A stretch of DNA of 64,000 nt, from NCBI GenBank assembly GCA_016787345.1, contig JAEUUU010000008.1, positions 1 to 64,000 on the forward strand, read 5' to 3'. The number at the start of each line of letters is the position of its first letter. The first letter of the stretch is position 1. The notes beneath the pieces are model-generated. The model did not search any database. It was not told the origin of the DNA and worked only from the letters and a program-made list of their open reading frames with translations. The DNA is from Saprospiraceae bacterium. GTDB taxonomy: Bacteria; Bacteroidota; Bacteroidia; Chitinophagales; Saprospiraceae. This document shows, piece after piece, positions 26,150-35,561 of the stretch. Position numbers and translations under genes: made by a program.

Positions 26150-27478
26150 TCAGGCGGCCGGTTTGCGGCGAAAAAAGAAGTGATACACCACCCAGCCGAC
26201 CAGTACGACGGCGATGCCGGCGCCGGAGTTTTTCGGGTTGTCGGCCAGTTGCAATACGATGAACAGGCCCGCCAACACGATAAAAAGCAGCGGGGTAAAC
26301 GGATACAAAATCGTCCGGTAGCCGCGTTCGGCATCGGGACGGCGTTTGCGGAACACGAAAATGGAAGCCCCGACCAACGCCATACCGATCCAGTCCATAA
26401 ACGTCACGTAATCGATCAGATCGCCGAAGGTGCCCCAAACCAGCAGCAGCACAATCGACCAGCCGGCCTGGATGAGGATGGCCAGGACGGGGGTGTGCCA
26501 GCGCGGGTGCAATTCGGCCAGCTGGCGGAAAAAGATGCCGTCTTTGGCCATGGCATAATAGATCCTGGGCGCCGACATGCAGTAGATCGCCGTGGTTCCG
26601 AAGGTCGACAACATGATCAGAAACGCCATCAGCCAGCCGCCCCAGGAAAAGACGGTTTTCATGGCATCGGCGGCCACGGTTTTGGAATTGGCAATGGTTT
26701 CGATGGGCAACAGTCGCATGTAGGCGACATTGGCCAGCACGTACACCAGCGTGACGATCAGGGCGCCCAGCACCATGGCGCGGGGCACGTTGCGTTGCGG
26801 ATTTTGCGTTTCGCCAGCCAGATAGGAAGCATGCTGAAAGCCGCCGTACGACCACAACACACCCACGAAAGCGGCGGCAAAAGCGCTCATCCAGTTGGTC
26901 GGCGATTCATTGGCAAATGTGCTGGCAGCATTGGCGGTGGAAATTTCAGGGCGGAAATAAAAGATACCCACCAGAATGATCAGGAGCAGGCCGGCGAGTT
27001 TGGCTCCCGTAAAAAGATTGGCCATCAGTCCGCCGACTTTTACCCCGAAAAGATTCACGATGGTCAAAAACACGGTAATACCGACGGCTATGGGTATGAC
27101 CAGGCCACTGTCCTGGTCGCCGGTTAAATACAACAAGTGTTCGGCACACACCACCGACAGCGCCGCGATACTGCCCGAAGTACTCACAAACAGGATAAAC
27201 CAGCCGTACAAAAAACCGGCTGTGTCGCCGAAGGCTTCGCGCAAATACACGTACAGCCCGCCGGCGCCGGGAAACATGCTGCCCATTTCGGCAAAGGTGA
27301 GCGCGCCCGTAAGCGCCACCAACCCGCCCAGCACCCACAGCGCAATAACGAATTCCGGTTGGTGCATTTGAAGGGCGATCTTGCCCGGCGTGCGGAAAAT
27401 TCCGCTGCCAATCGTGCTGCCGATGGCGATCATCGTGAGGCCGTACAGGGTCAGGGAGCGTTTTAGTTCAGTGGACAT
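26150..27478 (-). CDS. APC-family amino acid permease
   Basis: 442 aa, 12 predicted helices. The helix 1 motif IAIGSTIGSGIFRTPG, with the backbone break GSGIF that binds the amino acid, is clear. The family exchanges or takes up amino acids. Which one is not evident. The gene stands alone. Its start is immediately preceded by an element with word arrays. Confidence 0.9.
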   Translation of the reverse strand: MSTELKRSLTLYGLTMIAIGSTIGSGIFRTPGKIALQMHQPEFVIALWVLGGLVALTGALTFAEMGSMFPGAGGLYVYLREAFGDTAGFLYGWFILFVSTSGSIAALSVVCAEHLLYLTGDQDSGLVIPIAVGITVFLTIVNLFGVKVGGLMANLFTGAKLAGLLLIILVGIFYFRPEISTANAASTFANESPTNWMSAFAAAFVGVLWSYGGFQHASYLAGETQNPQRNVPRAMVLGALIVTLVYVLANVAYMRLLPIETIANSKTVAADAMKTVFSWGGWLMAFLIMLSTFGTTAIYCMSAPRIYYAMAKDGIFFRQLAELHPRWHTPVLAILIQAGWSIVLLLVWGTFGDLIDYVTFMDWIGMALVGASIFVFRKRRPDAERGYRTILYPFTPLLFIVLAGLFIVLQLADNPKNSGAGIAVVLVGWVVYHFFFRRKPAA

Positions 27479-27496
27479 GTGAAGATTCGAGGATAC

Positions 27497-27721
27497 GAGG
27501 ATACGAGGATTTGAGAAAAGGGTTGTTTCTGCTCTCGGGGGGTATAACGGACCTGCTATTTTACCGGATAATACTTGTTTTTACAAAAGAAATTAATGCT
27601 TTGGTGGGAACTGTGACACGTAACGAAGCCGGAAAAAGAGGAATCTTGATTCAATCAAATTTGATATAAATTACCCTTTTTGAAAGCAGAATCAACCCTT
27701 TTCTCAAATCCTCGCATCCTC
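27497..27721. mobile_element. Small element with 37-bp inverted repeats (copy A)
   Basis: Left end 27497-27533 and right end 27685-27721 are inverted repeats matching at 35 of 37 positions, with a 151-bp spacer. The outer parts are GAGGAT words, the inner part is AAAAGGGTTGTTTCTGCT. The 25 bp at 27516-27540 are identical to 35262-35286. There is no coding capacity. It resembles a MITE or other non-autonomous element; it occupies the gap between the galM-like gene and the APC permease. Confidence 0.7.
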
Positions 27722-27727
27722 AAATCC

Positions 27728-28657
27728 TCACTCATAGTATTCCACCCGAAACGCTTCCAGCCAGTCGCCGCCGGCCGGGACCGTCACCAGGCCTTCGCCA
27801 TTGTGAAAGGCGTCGACGTTGCAGGTCATGGGTTCGAGGGCGATGCTTTCGCGGTGGGGAGGGGTGAATACCTGGAAAAAAGGGAAGCTGGCTGCGCTGG
27901 CGACCACGGCAATTTTGCCTTTTTCGCCGCTGAGACCGAGCCGGTAAAGGGCGTTGGGGTTGGCAGTTTTGAAACAATTATCGAGTCGCGTATCGGCGAC
28001 GAGGGTGTCTTTCAAAAAAGCGGCGTAGGGTGTTTTTTGCCCGGTCGGGATCATTCTTTCATCAATTTCGACCCGGTCGGCGGCAGGCAGATGCATCAGG
28101 TGCTCGTCGGCGCTGTTGCTCAGCCGGAAATAGGGGTGCCAGCCGAAGCCTGCCGGAATCGGTTTGCCGTGGTGGTTTTTGACCATAAATGACAAACTGA
28201 AATCGCGCCGGTTCGAGATGGTAAAGGTCAGGTCGAGGGTGCAGGGGAACGGATAACCCACCTGGTGCCCGCTGTAATCGAGCCGGCATTCCAGTTCGGC
28301 GCTTTCGGTGGTCAGTTCGATGCGGACTACCTCGAAAGCTTCGGCGCGGGCAAATCCGTGGATGGCGTTGCCGGTATCGGCGTTGTTGATCGGGAAGGCG
28401 TATTGTTTATCCTCCCAGTTGTATTTGCCGTCGCGCAGGCGGTTGGGGAAGGGGAACAGGACGGCGCTTTTGCCCCATTTTCCGGCAGCCAGTTCTTCGG
28501 GAGTTTGATAGCCGTCCAGGATGTTTTGGTTGGAAAAATGCAGATCGAGCAAGGTGGCGCCTTTTCCGGGTACCAGGCTGAACCCGTTTCCATTGACGGG
28601 ATTGTAGATGTTATACCGGCGCCAGGCGCCGAAGGGGACAATAGCGAGCTCGTACAT
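27728..28657 (-). CDS. Aldose 1-epimerase family protein
   Basis: 309 aa. The galactose mutarotase-like fold is shown by FPFPNRLRDGKY (substrate-binding Arg), AIHGFAR (catalytic His), GFGWHPYFRL (second His) and a C-terminal ALEPMTCNVDAF with the catalytic Glu. It interconverts alpha and beta anomers of a hexose. The Bacteroidota subgroup is broad, so the substrate could be a hexose phosphate or another sugar. The stop codon TGA is also the first word of the adjoining repeat array. Confidence 0.9.
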   Translation of the reverse strand: MYELAIVPFGAWRRYNIYNPVNGNGFSLVPGKGATLLDLHFSNQNILDGYQTPEELAAGKWGKSAVLFPFPNRLRDGKYNWEDKQYAFPINNADTGNAIHGFARAEAFEVVRIELTTESAELECRLDYSGHQVGYPFPCTLDLTFTISNRRDFSLSFMVKNHHGKPIPAGFGWHPYFRLSNSADEHLMHLPAADRVEIDERMIPTGQKTPYAAFLKDTLVADTRLDNCFKTANPNALYRLGLSGEKGKIAVVASAASFPFFQVFTPPHRESIALEPMTCNVDAFHNGEGLVTVPAGGDWLEAFRVEYYE

Positions 28658-28745
28658 GAGGAAACCGGCAGATTGAATATTACAGCGATAAACTGCGGCA
28701 GCAAATGTGCGAAAACCCCGGCAAGCGCGTCTTTTTTTAAAAAGA

Positions 28746-28822
28746 AAAAACGGGAGACGATACAGATCGCCTCCCGTCGGGAAAAAACCTGGCCGGCGTC
28801 ATGCGGCTCCGGCCAGGTTTGG
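28746..28822 (-). terminator. Double terminator after the T9SS cargo gene
   Basis: Two hairpins: AAACCTGGCCGG/CCGGCCAGGTTT (28786-28821), followed on the minus strand by TTTTTT, and GGGAGGCGATC/GATCGTCTCCC (28751-28776), also followed by T residues. Confidence 0.85.
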
Positions 28823-28829
28823 GTAAAAA

Positions 28830-31484
28830 TTAGTGTTGCAGCACTACGCTGCGCTGGGTCATGTCGCCGTCGACAGAGATGCGCAGGAAGTACGTGCCGT
28901 CGCTCAGGTCGCCGAGTTCAAGCGGCTGGCTGACGTTGCTGACGGTGCCGAGGTTCAGCGTTTGCAGCACCTGGCCGATCGTGTTCACCACGTCGATGCG
29001 CACTTCACCGGCTTGTACCAGCGAGAGGTTGAGCACCACCGTGTTGCGGGTCGGGTTCGGGCTGATCGTGAGGGCTTTGATCGAAGACGGATCGTCGACG
29101 CCCGTGGTTACGTCGAATGTTTGCGTGTAAGCATCGACACATCCGCTGGGATCGGTAATGACAACCGAGTAAGCGCCGCTGACCGTCAGGCCGCTGATGT
29201 CTTCCGTGCTGGCCGTGAAGCCGCCCGGGCCCGTCCAGCTGAATTGATACAGCGAAGGATCGCCGAGGAATTCGGCCAGACCACCCGACACCGTGATGTC
29301 GATGGAGCTGCTGGTCACGTCGGCGTCGTCGATAGCCAGGTCATTGACCGGCGGCATAAGCGTAACGAGTTGGGATTCGCCTACGAAGAAGCAACCCGTG
29401 CTCGGGTCGACGTCGAATACGCTCGGACCGTTGGACGGATCGGTATCCGTGGCGCCGCCCAGAACCACCGGAGTGATGTAGTACGGACCATAGGTGAAGG
29501 GATCGTTGTCGTTGACGAGGCCTACGGCGAATACGTTTTCCAAAACGCCCGTGCCGCCGAGGAAGCTCGGGGCATCGGCCGGCCACTGGCCGGCGCTGAG
29601 CGGCGCGGAGCTGAGTGCCCACAACATACCGAAAACCGGGCCTACGGTCGGGATAGCGAATTCATCCGTGTTGACGGAGATGATTGCGCCCAGGTTGGCC
29701 AGGTTGCACACGAAACCGTCGTTGGCAACGGTGTAAGTGCCCACGGCGCCGTTGTCGCAGGTAACGCTCGGCGTTTGGGTGATTTCGATGCAGAATTCGC
29801 CGGTTGCCAGGGTGCCCTGGAATTCAAAACCGTCGATCAGGATGTAGTAGTTCACGCCCGATTCCGTCTGGAGATCGAGGCCCGAACGCCAGTCGGGTTC
29901 GCCGGAGGTGAAGAGGTCGTCGTTGCAAGCCACCAGGGTCAGGTCGCCGCAGCCGGCGCCTTCGTAGATGGCCATCTGGGTATCGCCCGGGTCTTGCTGA
30001 GCGGTACCGATGTAGTTGGTGGCATTGCAGGGCACCGTTTCGATGTGGTAGTTGGCGCCGTCGCCGGTGAAGGTGTACCACATGGAGCCGTTGACAACAT
30101 CGGTCGTGCCCGAAACTTCTTCGTTCCAGCAGGTTACGATCGGGTCGGTAGCAGCCGGTGTGGCGTTGGTGTTGTCATAAAGGCCGGTCACCTGGGGCAC
30201 GTCCGGCGTCTGGCCGAAGTACTGGGTGATGTCGACGGCGTTGGCGCAGTCGTCTACGTCGTACACGATCGACGGCAGCGAGACGAATTCTACTTCGTCG
30301 ACGTAAGCCAGGTACGTGTTGTTGTTTTCGGCGTAGTAGTCGATGGCGCCGAAGTCGGAGTCGTAGCCCCAGGCTTTTACCAGTGCGCCATTGACGAAGA
30401 ATTTCGCCAGGTTGTTGTCGAGGTCAACGACCAGTTCGATCGGGAACCACACGTTTTGCGGGTAAGTACCAGCAGCCACGGGGGCCGGATCGGTTACGTC
30501 GACCACGCCGGTGGTGCGGAAGTACACCTGCAGGGCGAAGTTTTCCGTAGCAGCGCCCGGAGCGGTTTCGTCGGTCTGGATGTTGAAGTAAGCGGCTTTG
30601 CCCGTCGGGATGAAGTATTTCCATTTCAGGCTGTAGCGGCCGGTGCTGCGGTTGCCGAGTTGCAGCAACTGGTCGTCGCCGGCGGCGCCGTCGGGTTTTA
30701 CTTTCATCGATTTGGTGCCGTTGGAGGCCTGCTCGGTCGATACCTCGGCGCTGACAATGTTGCTGGCGACGTCGTTGAGATCCCACGGAATCCAGTGGGG
30801 CGACTGCGCGCTGATGTTGCCTACGGTGTACGATTCAAAGTCATCGCAGATGATTTTGTCCGGGTTATCGTTGCAGGACACCGGGCCGGCGACTTCGTAC
30901 AATTCCAGGTCGTCGACTTTCCAGTGGTACTCCCAGTTGCCTTCCCAGCGGAACTGTATCCACACCTGAGCCTGGCCGTCGGCCTCGGGCAGCGGCAGGT
31001 CGATCTCGCCGTCGAAAATATTATCTGCCGGAAGATCGGTGAGGATTTGGTAGTAGGTAAAGTCGGTACCGTTGGTGCTGACGCCCACGCGAGCGTTGTT
31101 AATACCGAAGTAGAAGTATTGGGTGTAAAACTTCAGGTGGACATTGCTTTTGCCACTGCAGTTGGCCGGTACGCCTACACCCGTCAGGGTGACGTCGTGC
31201 GCATTGCCGTCGCCGTTGGCATCGGAGTTAAACAGAAAATAACCGGTGCTTGCGGTAGCGGAGCCCAGGCCGGGAACGACAGGGTCCTGAAAACCTGCGA
31301 GCGGGTCGTTGGTCCAGGTCCAGACTTCGGCGCCCAGATTGGTGCCGCCGTTGACCCAGTTGGTGGTGGCAGAAGCCTGATTGGAGAAGGTTTCCGTCCA
31401 AAATGCCTGGGCAGAGGCGTTTTGGTAGCCGAGAGCCAGCAGGAAAGCCAGAGCCAAGCTTCTGATAGTCAGTGTTTTAGTCAT
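28830..31484 (-). CDS. T9SS-secreted multidomain surface protein
   Basis: 884 aa. Signal peptide near residues 1-25 (ends NASAQ). The body has adhesin-like beta domains: a MAM/jelly-roll-like segment (KFYTQYFYFGINNARVG), a concanavalin-like segment, and pre-peptidase-type repeats (MWYTFTGDGANYHIETVP). The last about 75 residues are a type A sorting domain (SPNPTRNTVVLNLS, GTYFLRIS), so the protein is exported by the type IX system and anchored or released at the surface. No catalytic site is seen. A strong double terminator follows. Confidence 0.85.
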   Translation of the reverse strand: MTKTLTIRSLALAFLLALGYQNASAQAFWTETFSNQASATTNWVNGGTNLGAEVWTWTNDPLAGFQDPVVPGLGSATASTGYFLFNSDANGDGNAHDVTLTGVGVPANCSGKSNVHLKFYTQYFYFGINNARVGVSTNGTDFTYYQILTDLPADNIFDGEIDLPLPEADGQAQVWIQFRWEGNWEYHWKVDDLELYEVAGPVSCNDNPDKIICDDFESYTVGNISAQSPHWIPWDLNDVASNIVSAEVSTEQASNGTKSMKVKPDGAAGDDQLLQLGNRSTGRYSLKWKYFIPTGKAAYFNIQTDETAPGAATENFALQVYFRTTGVVDVTDPAPVAAGTYPQNVWFPIELVVDLDNNLAKFFVNGALVKAWGYDSDFGAIDYYAENNNTYLAYVDEVEFVSLPSIVYDVDDCANAVDITQYFGQTPDVPQVTGLYDNTNATPAATDPIVTCWNEEVSGTTDVVNGSMWYTFTGDGANYHIETVPCNATNYIGTAQQDPGDTQMAIYEGAGCGDLTLVACNDDLFTSGEPDWRSGLDLQTESGVNYYILIDGFEFQGTLATGEFCIEITQTPSVTCDNGAVGTYTVANDGFVCNLANLGAIISVNTDEFAIPTVGPVFGMLWALSSAPLSAGQWPADAPSFLGGTGVLENVFAVGLVNDNDPFTYGPYYITPVVLGGATDTDPSNGPSVFDVDPSTGCFFVGESQLVTLMPPVNDLAIDDADVTSSSIDITVSGGLAEFLGDPSLYQFSWTGPGGFTASTEDISGLTVSGAYSVVITDPSGCVDAYTQTFDVTTGVDDPSSIKALTISPNPTRNTVVLNLSLVQAGEVRIDVVNTIGQVLQTLNLGTVSNVSQPLELGDLSDGTYFLRISVDGDMTQRSVVLQH

Positions 31485-31634
31485 GAGAACATCTTTTTGG
31501 TTAACAGTTTGAATCATGATTTGAGTGGCCAAAATTCCAAAAAAAGTATCGGTTAGGGAAATGAAGGCCGGATGCTTTTTTCCCAAATGCCGTATTTATA
31601 CATTTTATGGTTAAATAATGCGGTGCAATACCGA

Positions 31635-34058
31635 TCACTCTGTGTCGTCTTCGGTGCGGGTATTTTTGCGTTCCGGGTTGTCTTTGGCCGTTTGTTTTAC
31701 CCGGAGGTTCATGTTGTAATTGACGCCCAGGCGGATTTGCCGGCCTGGCTGAGGGTTGTAGAGCAGGTCGTCGGGTGTTCCGCTGGCATCGAGCCCTGCA
31801 TATCGTTTGTTAAACAGGTTTTGCCCCTGAATATACACCAAAAAATGATCGCTCAAATTGAATCGTATGGCGGCATCCCAGGTACGGAAAGCGGGGTAAC
31901 GTTCGATAATGACAGGCCGTCCGGCCGATTGCTGCCAGGTGACGGCCTTGCTCAGTGCCGACTGCTGCCGGTTGGAACTCAACATGAGTTCGAAACGATT
32001 GGTTCGCCAGGAAGTCCTGAACTGAAACATCCACCGAGGCTGGTTGCGCACGTCGTCGGTCGAGGGGAATTCGTGGCCGAACCACTCCTTCCCACGGCAA
32101 TATTGCGCAAACATTTCCACCCGCCAGATCAGGTTGACTGTTTCTTTGGTCCCGCGTGAAATATCCAGGGCTGTTTCCCATCGCAAGATACCCTGCGTCC
32201 CCCATTGCATCATCGCCAAACCCGGCGCATTCGCAAAGCCATAACGCCAGGTGGGTATGATGCCAGCTTGTTGGGTGAAATACCCTTCGCGCAACAATTG
32301 CCGCGCTTCCTGATAAAAAAACAGGCCATCGAACTGCAACCCGGTCATCCGGTACCTTACCCCCAGCTCACCACCATAAGTTTGCTCTGCATTCCCAAAA
32401 AAGAATGGATCGCTGTGCCGGTATACTTTATCGGTAAAGAGGGGCGAAATCAGGTAGGCGTTGTTGGATGCGTATAACGACGGCCGCCGGTAGCCCGAGG
32501 CAAAATTGGCGCGCACCGACCAGGTGCTGTCGATGCGGTATTGCGCCCCCAAACGCGGCGCAGGCACCACGCCGTAATCGAACATCCAGTTGAGCAGGCC
32601 GCCGCCCACGACAAATAGCCGCTTGCCGCGGTATTCAAACTGCGCATACCCCGCCACATCCACGTCGCCGTCGGCAAACGGGTAGAAGGGCTTTACGTCG
32701 GGCGGATTGGAACTGCCGTCGACCCGCACCTCCACCGGGATCGCATAATACGAATGGGCAGGCACGCCCTGGCTGAGCGTAATTTGCATGCCTGTTTCGA
32801 GGTAAAAATTGGGGCGAATCGCGGCCGTCATTCGGGATTCGTAGCGAAGGTCGATGCCGTTGGCCGTGGTGTAGCGCTCATCGGAGGCCAACATGCGGTA
32901 CAGGTCTTGCCGCAAGGCCTGTCGGGCGGAGTCGGAGGTCAGAAATGCGGAGTTGACGTCGTAAACCGCGGCGCTCAGGCGGTCGTATACGTAGGTTGTG
33001 GTGGAAGTATTATCCAGTTTGTAGCGCAGAAAAGAGAATGTATTGTAGGTGGTCCGAATCTTTCTTTTGCGCTGAAAACCAAGTGAAAAGGTTTCCGTTC
33101 GTTCGGCCAGTCGGTTGGAGGGGTTGTACCAGCCCACGGCCAGCGGATTGAGCCCCAGCGCGCTGTGGTCGAAGCGGCCCATGCGGTGATAGGTGAGGTG
33201 AATGCCCCGCCAGGTCAGGTTGATGCCGAAAAGGCGGCTTTCGTGGGGTATCTGGGCAAGCTTTGCCTGGTGGCTGCCGGGCGTCGTGCCCCGATAATTG
33301 GGGTTGTTCAGGTAAAAGCTGGTATCGATCCCGTTGGTCAGATAATTGTCGACGTTGAACAAATTGGCGTCGTAAAACAAATCGGTATCGTCTCTGACGG
33401 TGCTGCTGCCGTACAAACTGAACCGGAAAATCCGTTTGTCACGACCGATTTTACCCCCGAACATGAGGTCGAGATTGTTGTAGCCAAACCTGCCGAACGA
33501 CAAATCGGCCTGTGTGTAAACCGGCCGTTCCGTTTCTTTCAGAATAATATTGACCACGCCGGCGCAGGCCTCGTTGCCGTAAATGGACGATGCCGGGCCG
33601 TACATGATCTCAATGCGTTCGGCCTGCCGGATGGGCAATTGCGAACCGATCGACATCCCGTTGGCCAGGGCGGATTTGACCGGTACGTCGTTGATCAGGA
33701 TTTTGACGTACTGATTGCCGCTCATGCCGCGCATGAGGAAAGTCTCGCCTTCCAGGGCGTTGCCCGGCTGCGACACCCGGATGCCCGGCGCTGCTTTCAG
33801 CACGTCGCCCAGGGTCACAAAACCGTAGCGCAGAATCTCGTCGGCCGTAATGACCCACACCATGTAAGGGAGTTGGTCGACGTCTTCAGGCGAACGGGTG
33901 GCAGAAATAGCCTGCGTTTTTTGAAGGGTAGGGTCCCGATCGAGGATGTTTTCCCTTCCCAATTGTTCCGGGCGAAGCAACATGGCACTGTCGGGTTGCG
34001 ACCGCACCACGGCTGCAAACAGCAAAATAGTCGACAATAAAAGGCAGGTTTTCAACAC
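31635..34058 (-). CDS. TonB-dependent outer-membrane receptor
   Basis: 807 aa from a GTG at 34058, 26 nt after the upstream stop; the ATG at 34163 would overlap the upstream gene by 80 nt and precede the signal peptide. Signal peptide about 1-20, plug domain about 70-185 (GDVLKAAPGIRVSQPG, MRGMSGNQYVKILIND), then a beta-barrel ending in NLRVKQ. It has no SusD partner or CarboxypepD-like N-terminal domain, so it resembles iron/vitamin-type receptors more than SusC. Ligand unknown. Confidence 0.88.
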   Translation of the reverse strand: MLKTCLLLSTILLFAAVVRSQPDSAMLLRPEQLGRENILDRDPTLQKTQAISATRSPEDVDQLPYMVWVITADEILRYGFVTLGDVLKAAPGIRVSQPGNALEGETFLMRGMSGNQYVKILINDVPVKSALANGMSIGSQLPIRQAERIEIMYGPASSIYGNEACAGVVNIILKETERPVYTQADLSFGRFGYNNLDLMFGGKIGRDKRIFRFSLYGSSTVRDDTDLFYDANLFNVDNYLTNGIDTSFYLNNPNYRGTTPGSHQAKLAQIPHESRLFGINLTWRGIHLTYHRMGRFDHSALGLNPLAVGWYNPSNRLAERTETFSLGFQRKRKIRTTYNTFSFLRYKLDNTSTTTYVYDRLSAAVYDVNSAFLTSDSARQALRQDLYRMLASDERYTTANGIDLRYESRMTAAIRPNFYLETGMQITLSQGVPAHSYYAIPVEVRVDGSSNPPDVKPFYPFADGDVDVAGYAQFEYRGKRLFVVGGGLLNWMFDYGVVPAPRLGAQYRIDSTWSVRANFASGYRRPSLYASNNAYLISPLFTDKVYRHSDPFFFGNAEQTYGGELGVRYRMTGLQFDGLFFYQEARQLLREGYFTQQAGIIPTWRYGFANAPGLAMMQWGTQGILRWETALDISRGTKETVNLIWRVEMFAQYCRGKEWFGHEFPSTDDVRNQPRWMFQFRTSWRTNRFELMLSSNRQQSALSKAVTWQQSAGRPVIIERYPAFRTWDAAIRFNLSDHFLVYIQGQNLFNKRYAGLDASGTPDDLLYNPQPGRQIRLGVNYNMNLRVKQTAKDNPERKNTRTEDDTE

Positions 34059-34083
34059 AGGAGATTTTGCCGGAAAAGTAAGG

Positions 34084-35199
34084 TTATTCTTCCTTTTCCG
34101 CTTCTTCCATGTGATCGGTGAGCCGTTGCACCAGTTTGAATTCGCTGAAAAACGTGCGCGCAATAACCCGTAAAACGGTGTATACCGGTATACCGATCAC
34201 CATGCCGACCACCCCGCCGATCTTGGCCGAAGCCAGCGTAACAATAAAAATTTCCAGCGGGTGCGCCTTTATGCTTTTTGAAAAAATCAGCGGCCCGACG
34301 AAGTTGTTGTCGATAAACTGGGTGAGTAAAAAAGCCCCCGCAACCTTCCCGATCAGGGGCATCATGGCCGCCGCTTCATAGTCGAGGTGCGACGAAACGG
34401 TGATAAATATCCCGAAAACAGCGCCCAGAATCGGTCCTACGTAAGGTACAACGTTCAGCAAGCCGCCGAATGCACCGATCAGCAAGGCGTTGTTGACGCC
34501 GAAAATCCACAGCAAAATGGTGCAAATCAGCACGAACGACACGACCTGCGTCAGCAGCCCGCGAAAATACCGCGTCAGCACTTCGCTCGATTCTTCCACG
34601 GCATGCCGCACTTTGGGCTCGAACTCGTCGGGTACCAGCGCGTGCAGTATGTCGAGGAAAAGCCGGTTTTCCCGCAAAAAGAAGAAAAGAATAAAGGTGA
34701 TCGAGAATATCGCCGCGACGATATTGCCGGCCGTGGCCAAAAATACGCCCACGAAGTTGCCGACCAGGGCGGGTTTGAACGTATCGAGCAGGACAGCCTG
34801 GGTGCGTTCGGCCAGTGATTCCTGCGCGCCGAGCATGCCCAGCCGGTGCAATTCGGTGTCGAGCCAGGAGAGCGGCCCCCTCCATTTTTCACCCACCGCC
34901 GTGTAATCGACGGTCGACAAAACCCTTGCTTGTTCCACCAGCGTGGGCACAAACATCATAATCACCCCGATAATGACCAGAAAAAAAGTCAGGATCGTCA
35001 GCAGTGCCGCGCCGTTCATCCCGATCCGGAAACGCCCGATCCGCAGGCGTTTGAGGAAAAAAATCATCAGCGGCTTGCCCAGCATCGACAATACCCATGC
35101 AATGAGCAAATAGGACAGGATGTCGGCAAAATAGTAGGCTACCGCGCCAAAACAGAGCAGGCCAGCCAGCCAGAGTAAATTGCGTTGCAGGGAAGTCAT
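34084..35199 (-). CDS. AI-2E family transporter (PerM/YdiK-like)
   Basis: 371 aa with about eight helices and the family hallmark near the middle: FGGLLNVVPYVGPILGAVFG. Members are proposed exporters or Na+/H+ antiporters; only some act on AI-2. The ATG at 35199 gives MTSLQRNLLWLAG; codons upstream run through an element. The TonB receptor follows in the same direction and may be co-transcribed. Confidence 0.87.
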   Translation of the reverse strand: MTSLQRNLLWLAGLLCFGAVAYYFADILSYLLIAWVLSMLGKPLMIFFLKRLRIGRFRIGMNGAALLTILTFFLVIIGVIMMFVPTLVEQARVLSTVDYTAVGEKWRGPLSWLDTELHRLGMLGAQESLAERTQAVLLDTFKPALVGNFVGVFLATAGNIVAAIFSITFILFFFLRENRLFLDILHALVPDEFEPKVRHAVEESSEVLTRYFRGLLTQVVSFVLICTILLWIFGVNNALLIGAFGGLLNVVPYVGPILGAVFGIFITVSSHLDYEAAAMMPLIGKVAGAFLLTQFIDNNFVGPLIFSKSIKAHPLEIFIVTLASAKIGGVVGMVIGIPVYTVLRVIARTFFSEFKLVQRLTDHMEEAEKEE

Positions 35200-35239
35200 G
35201 GGCAGGATGTTTTTGCTGGTGGATCTTGGTTGGTGAATT

Positions 35240-35552
35240 GGTGAACTGGTGAATTGGTTATAAAAGGGTTGTTTCTGCTCTCGGGGTGTATAGCGATTGT
35301 TTTGGGCCGCCCCGACCGGCTGGCGCGGCCGGCAAGTTACTGAAGCGCCAGGCATCCGGCTGGCGCGGCTGGCGCGGGGCTTTGCCCCGTGCCGTTGTTC
35401 CCGCCGGCAAGTTACCGAAGCGCCAGGCATCTGGCTAGCGCGGCTGGCGCGGTGGCTTTGCCCCGTGCCATTGTTCCCGCCGGCAAGTTACCGAAGCGCC
35501 AGGCATCCCGGGAGCAGAAACAACCCTTTTATAACCGATTCACCAATTCACC
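35240..35552. mobile_element. Small element with 41-bp inverted repeats (copy B) and internal 75-bp tandem repeats
   Basis: Ends at 35240-35280 and 35512-35552 are inverted repeats matching at 39 of 41 positions. The inner 25 bp (35262-35286) are identical to copy A. Between the ends lie tandem 75-76-bp units starting at 35328, 35403 and 35479 (the third partial), each beginning GCCGGCAAGTTAC. The outer words are GGTGAATT. There is no ORF. Copies A and B share ends but not interior. Confidence 0.75.
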
Positions 35553-35561
35553 AAATAACCA

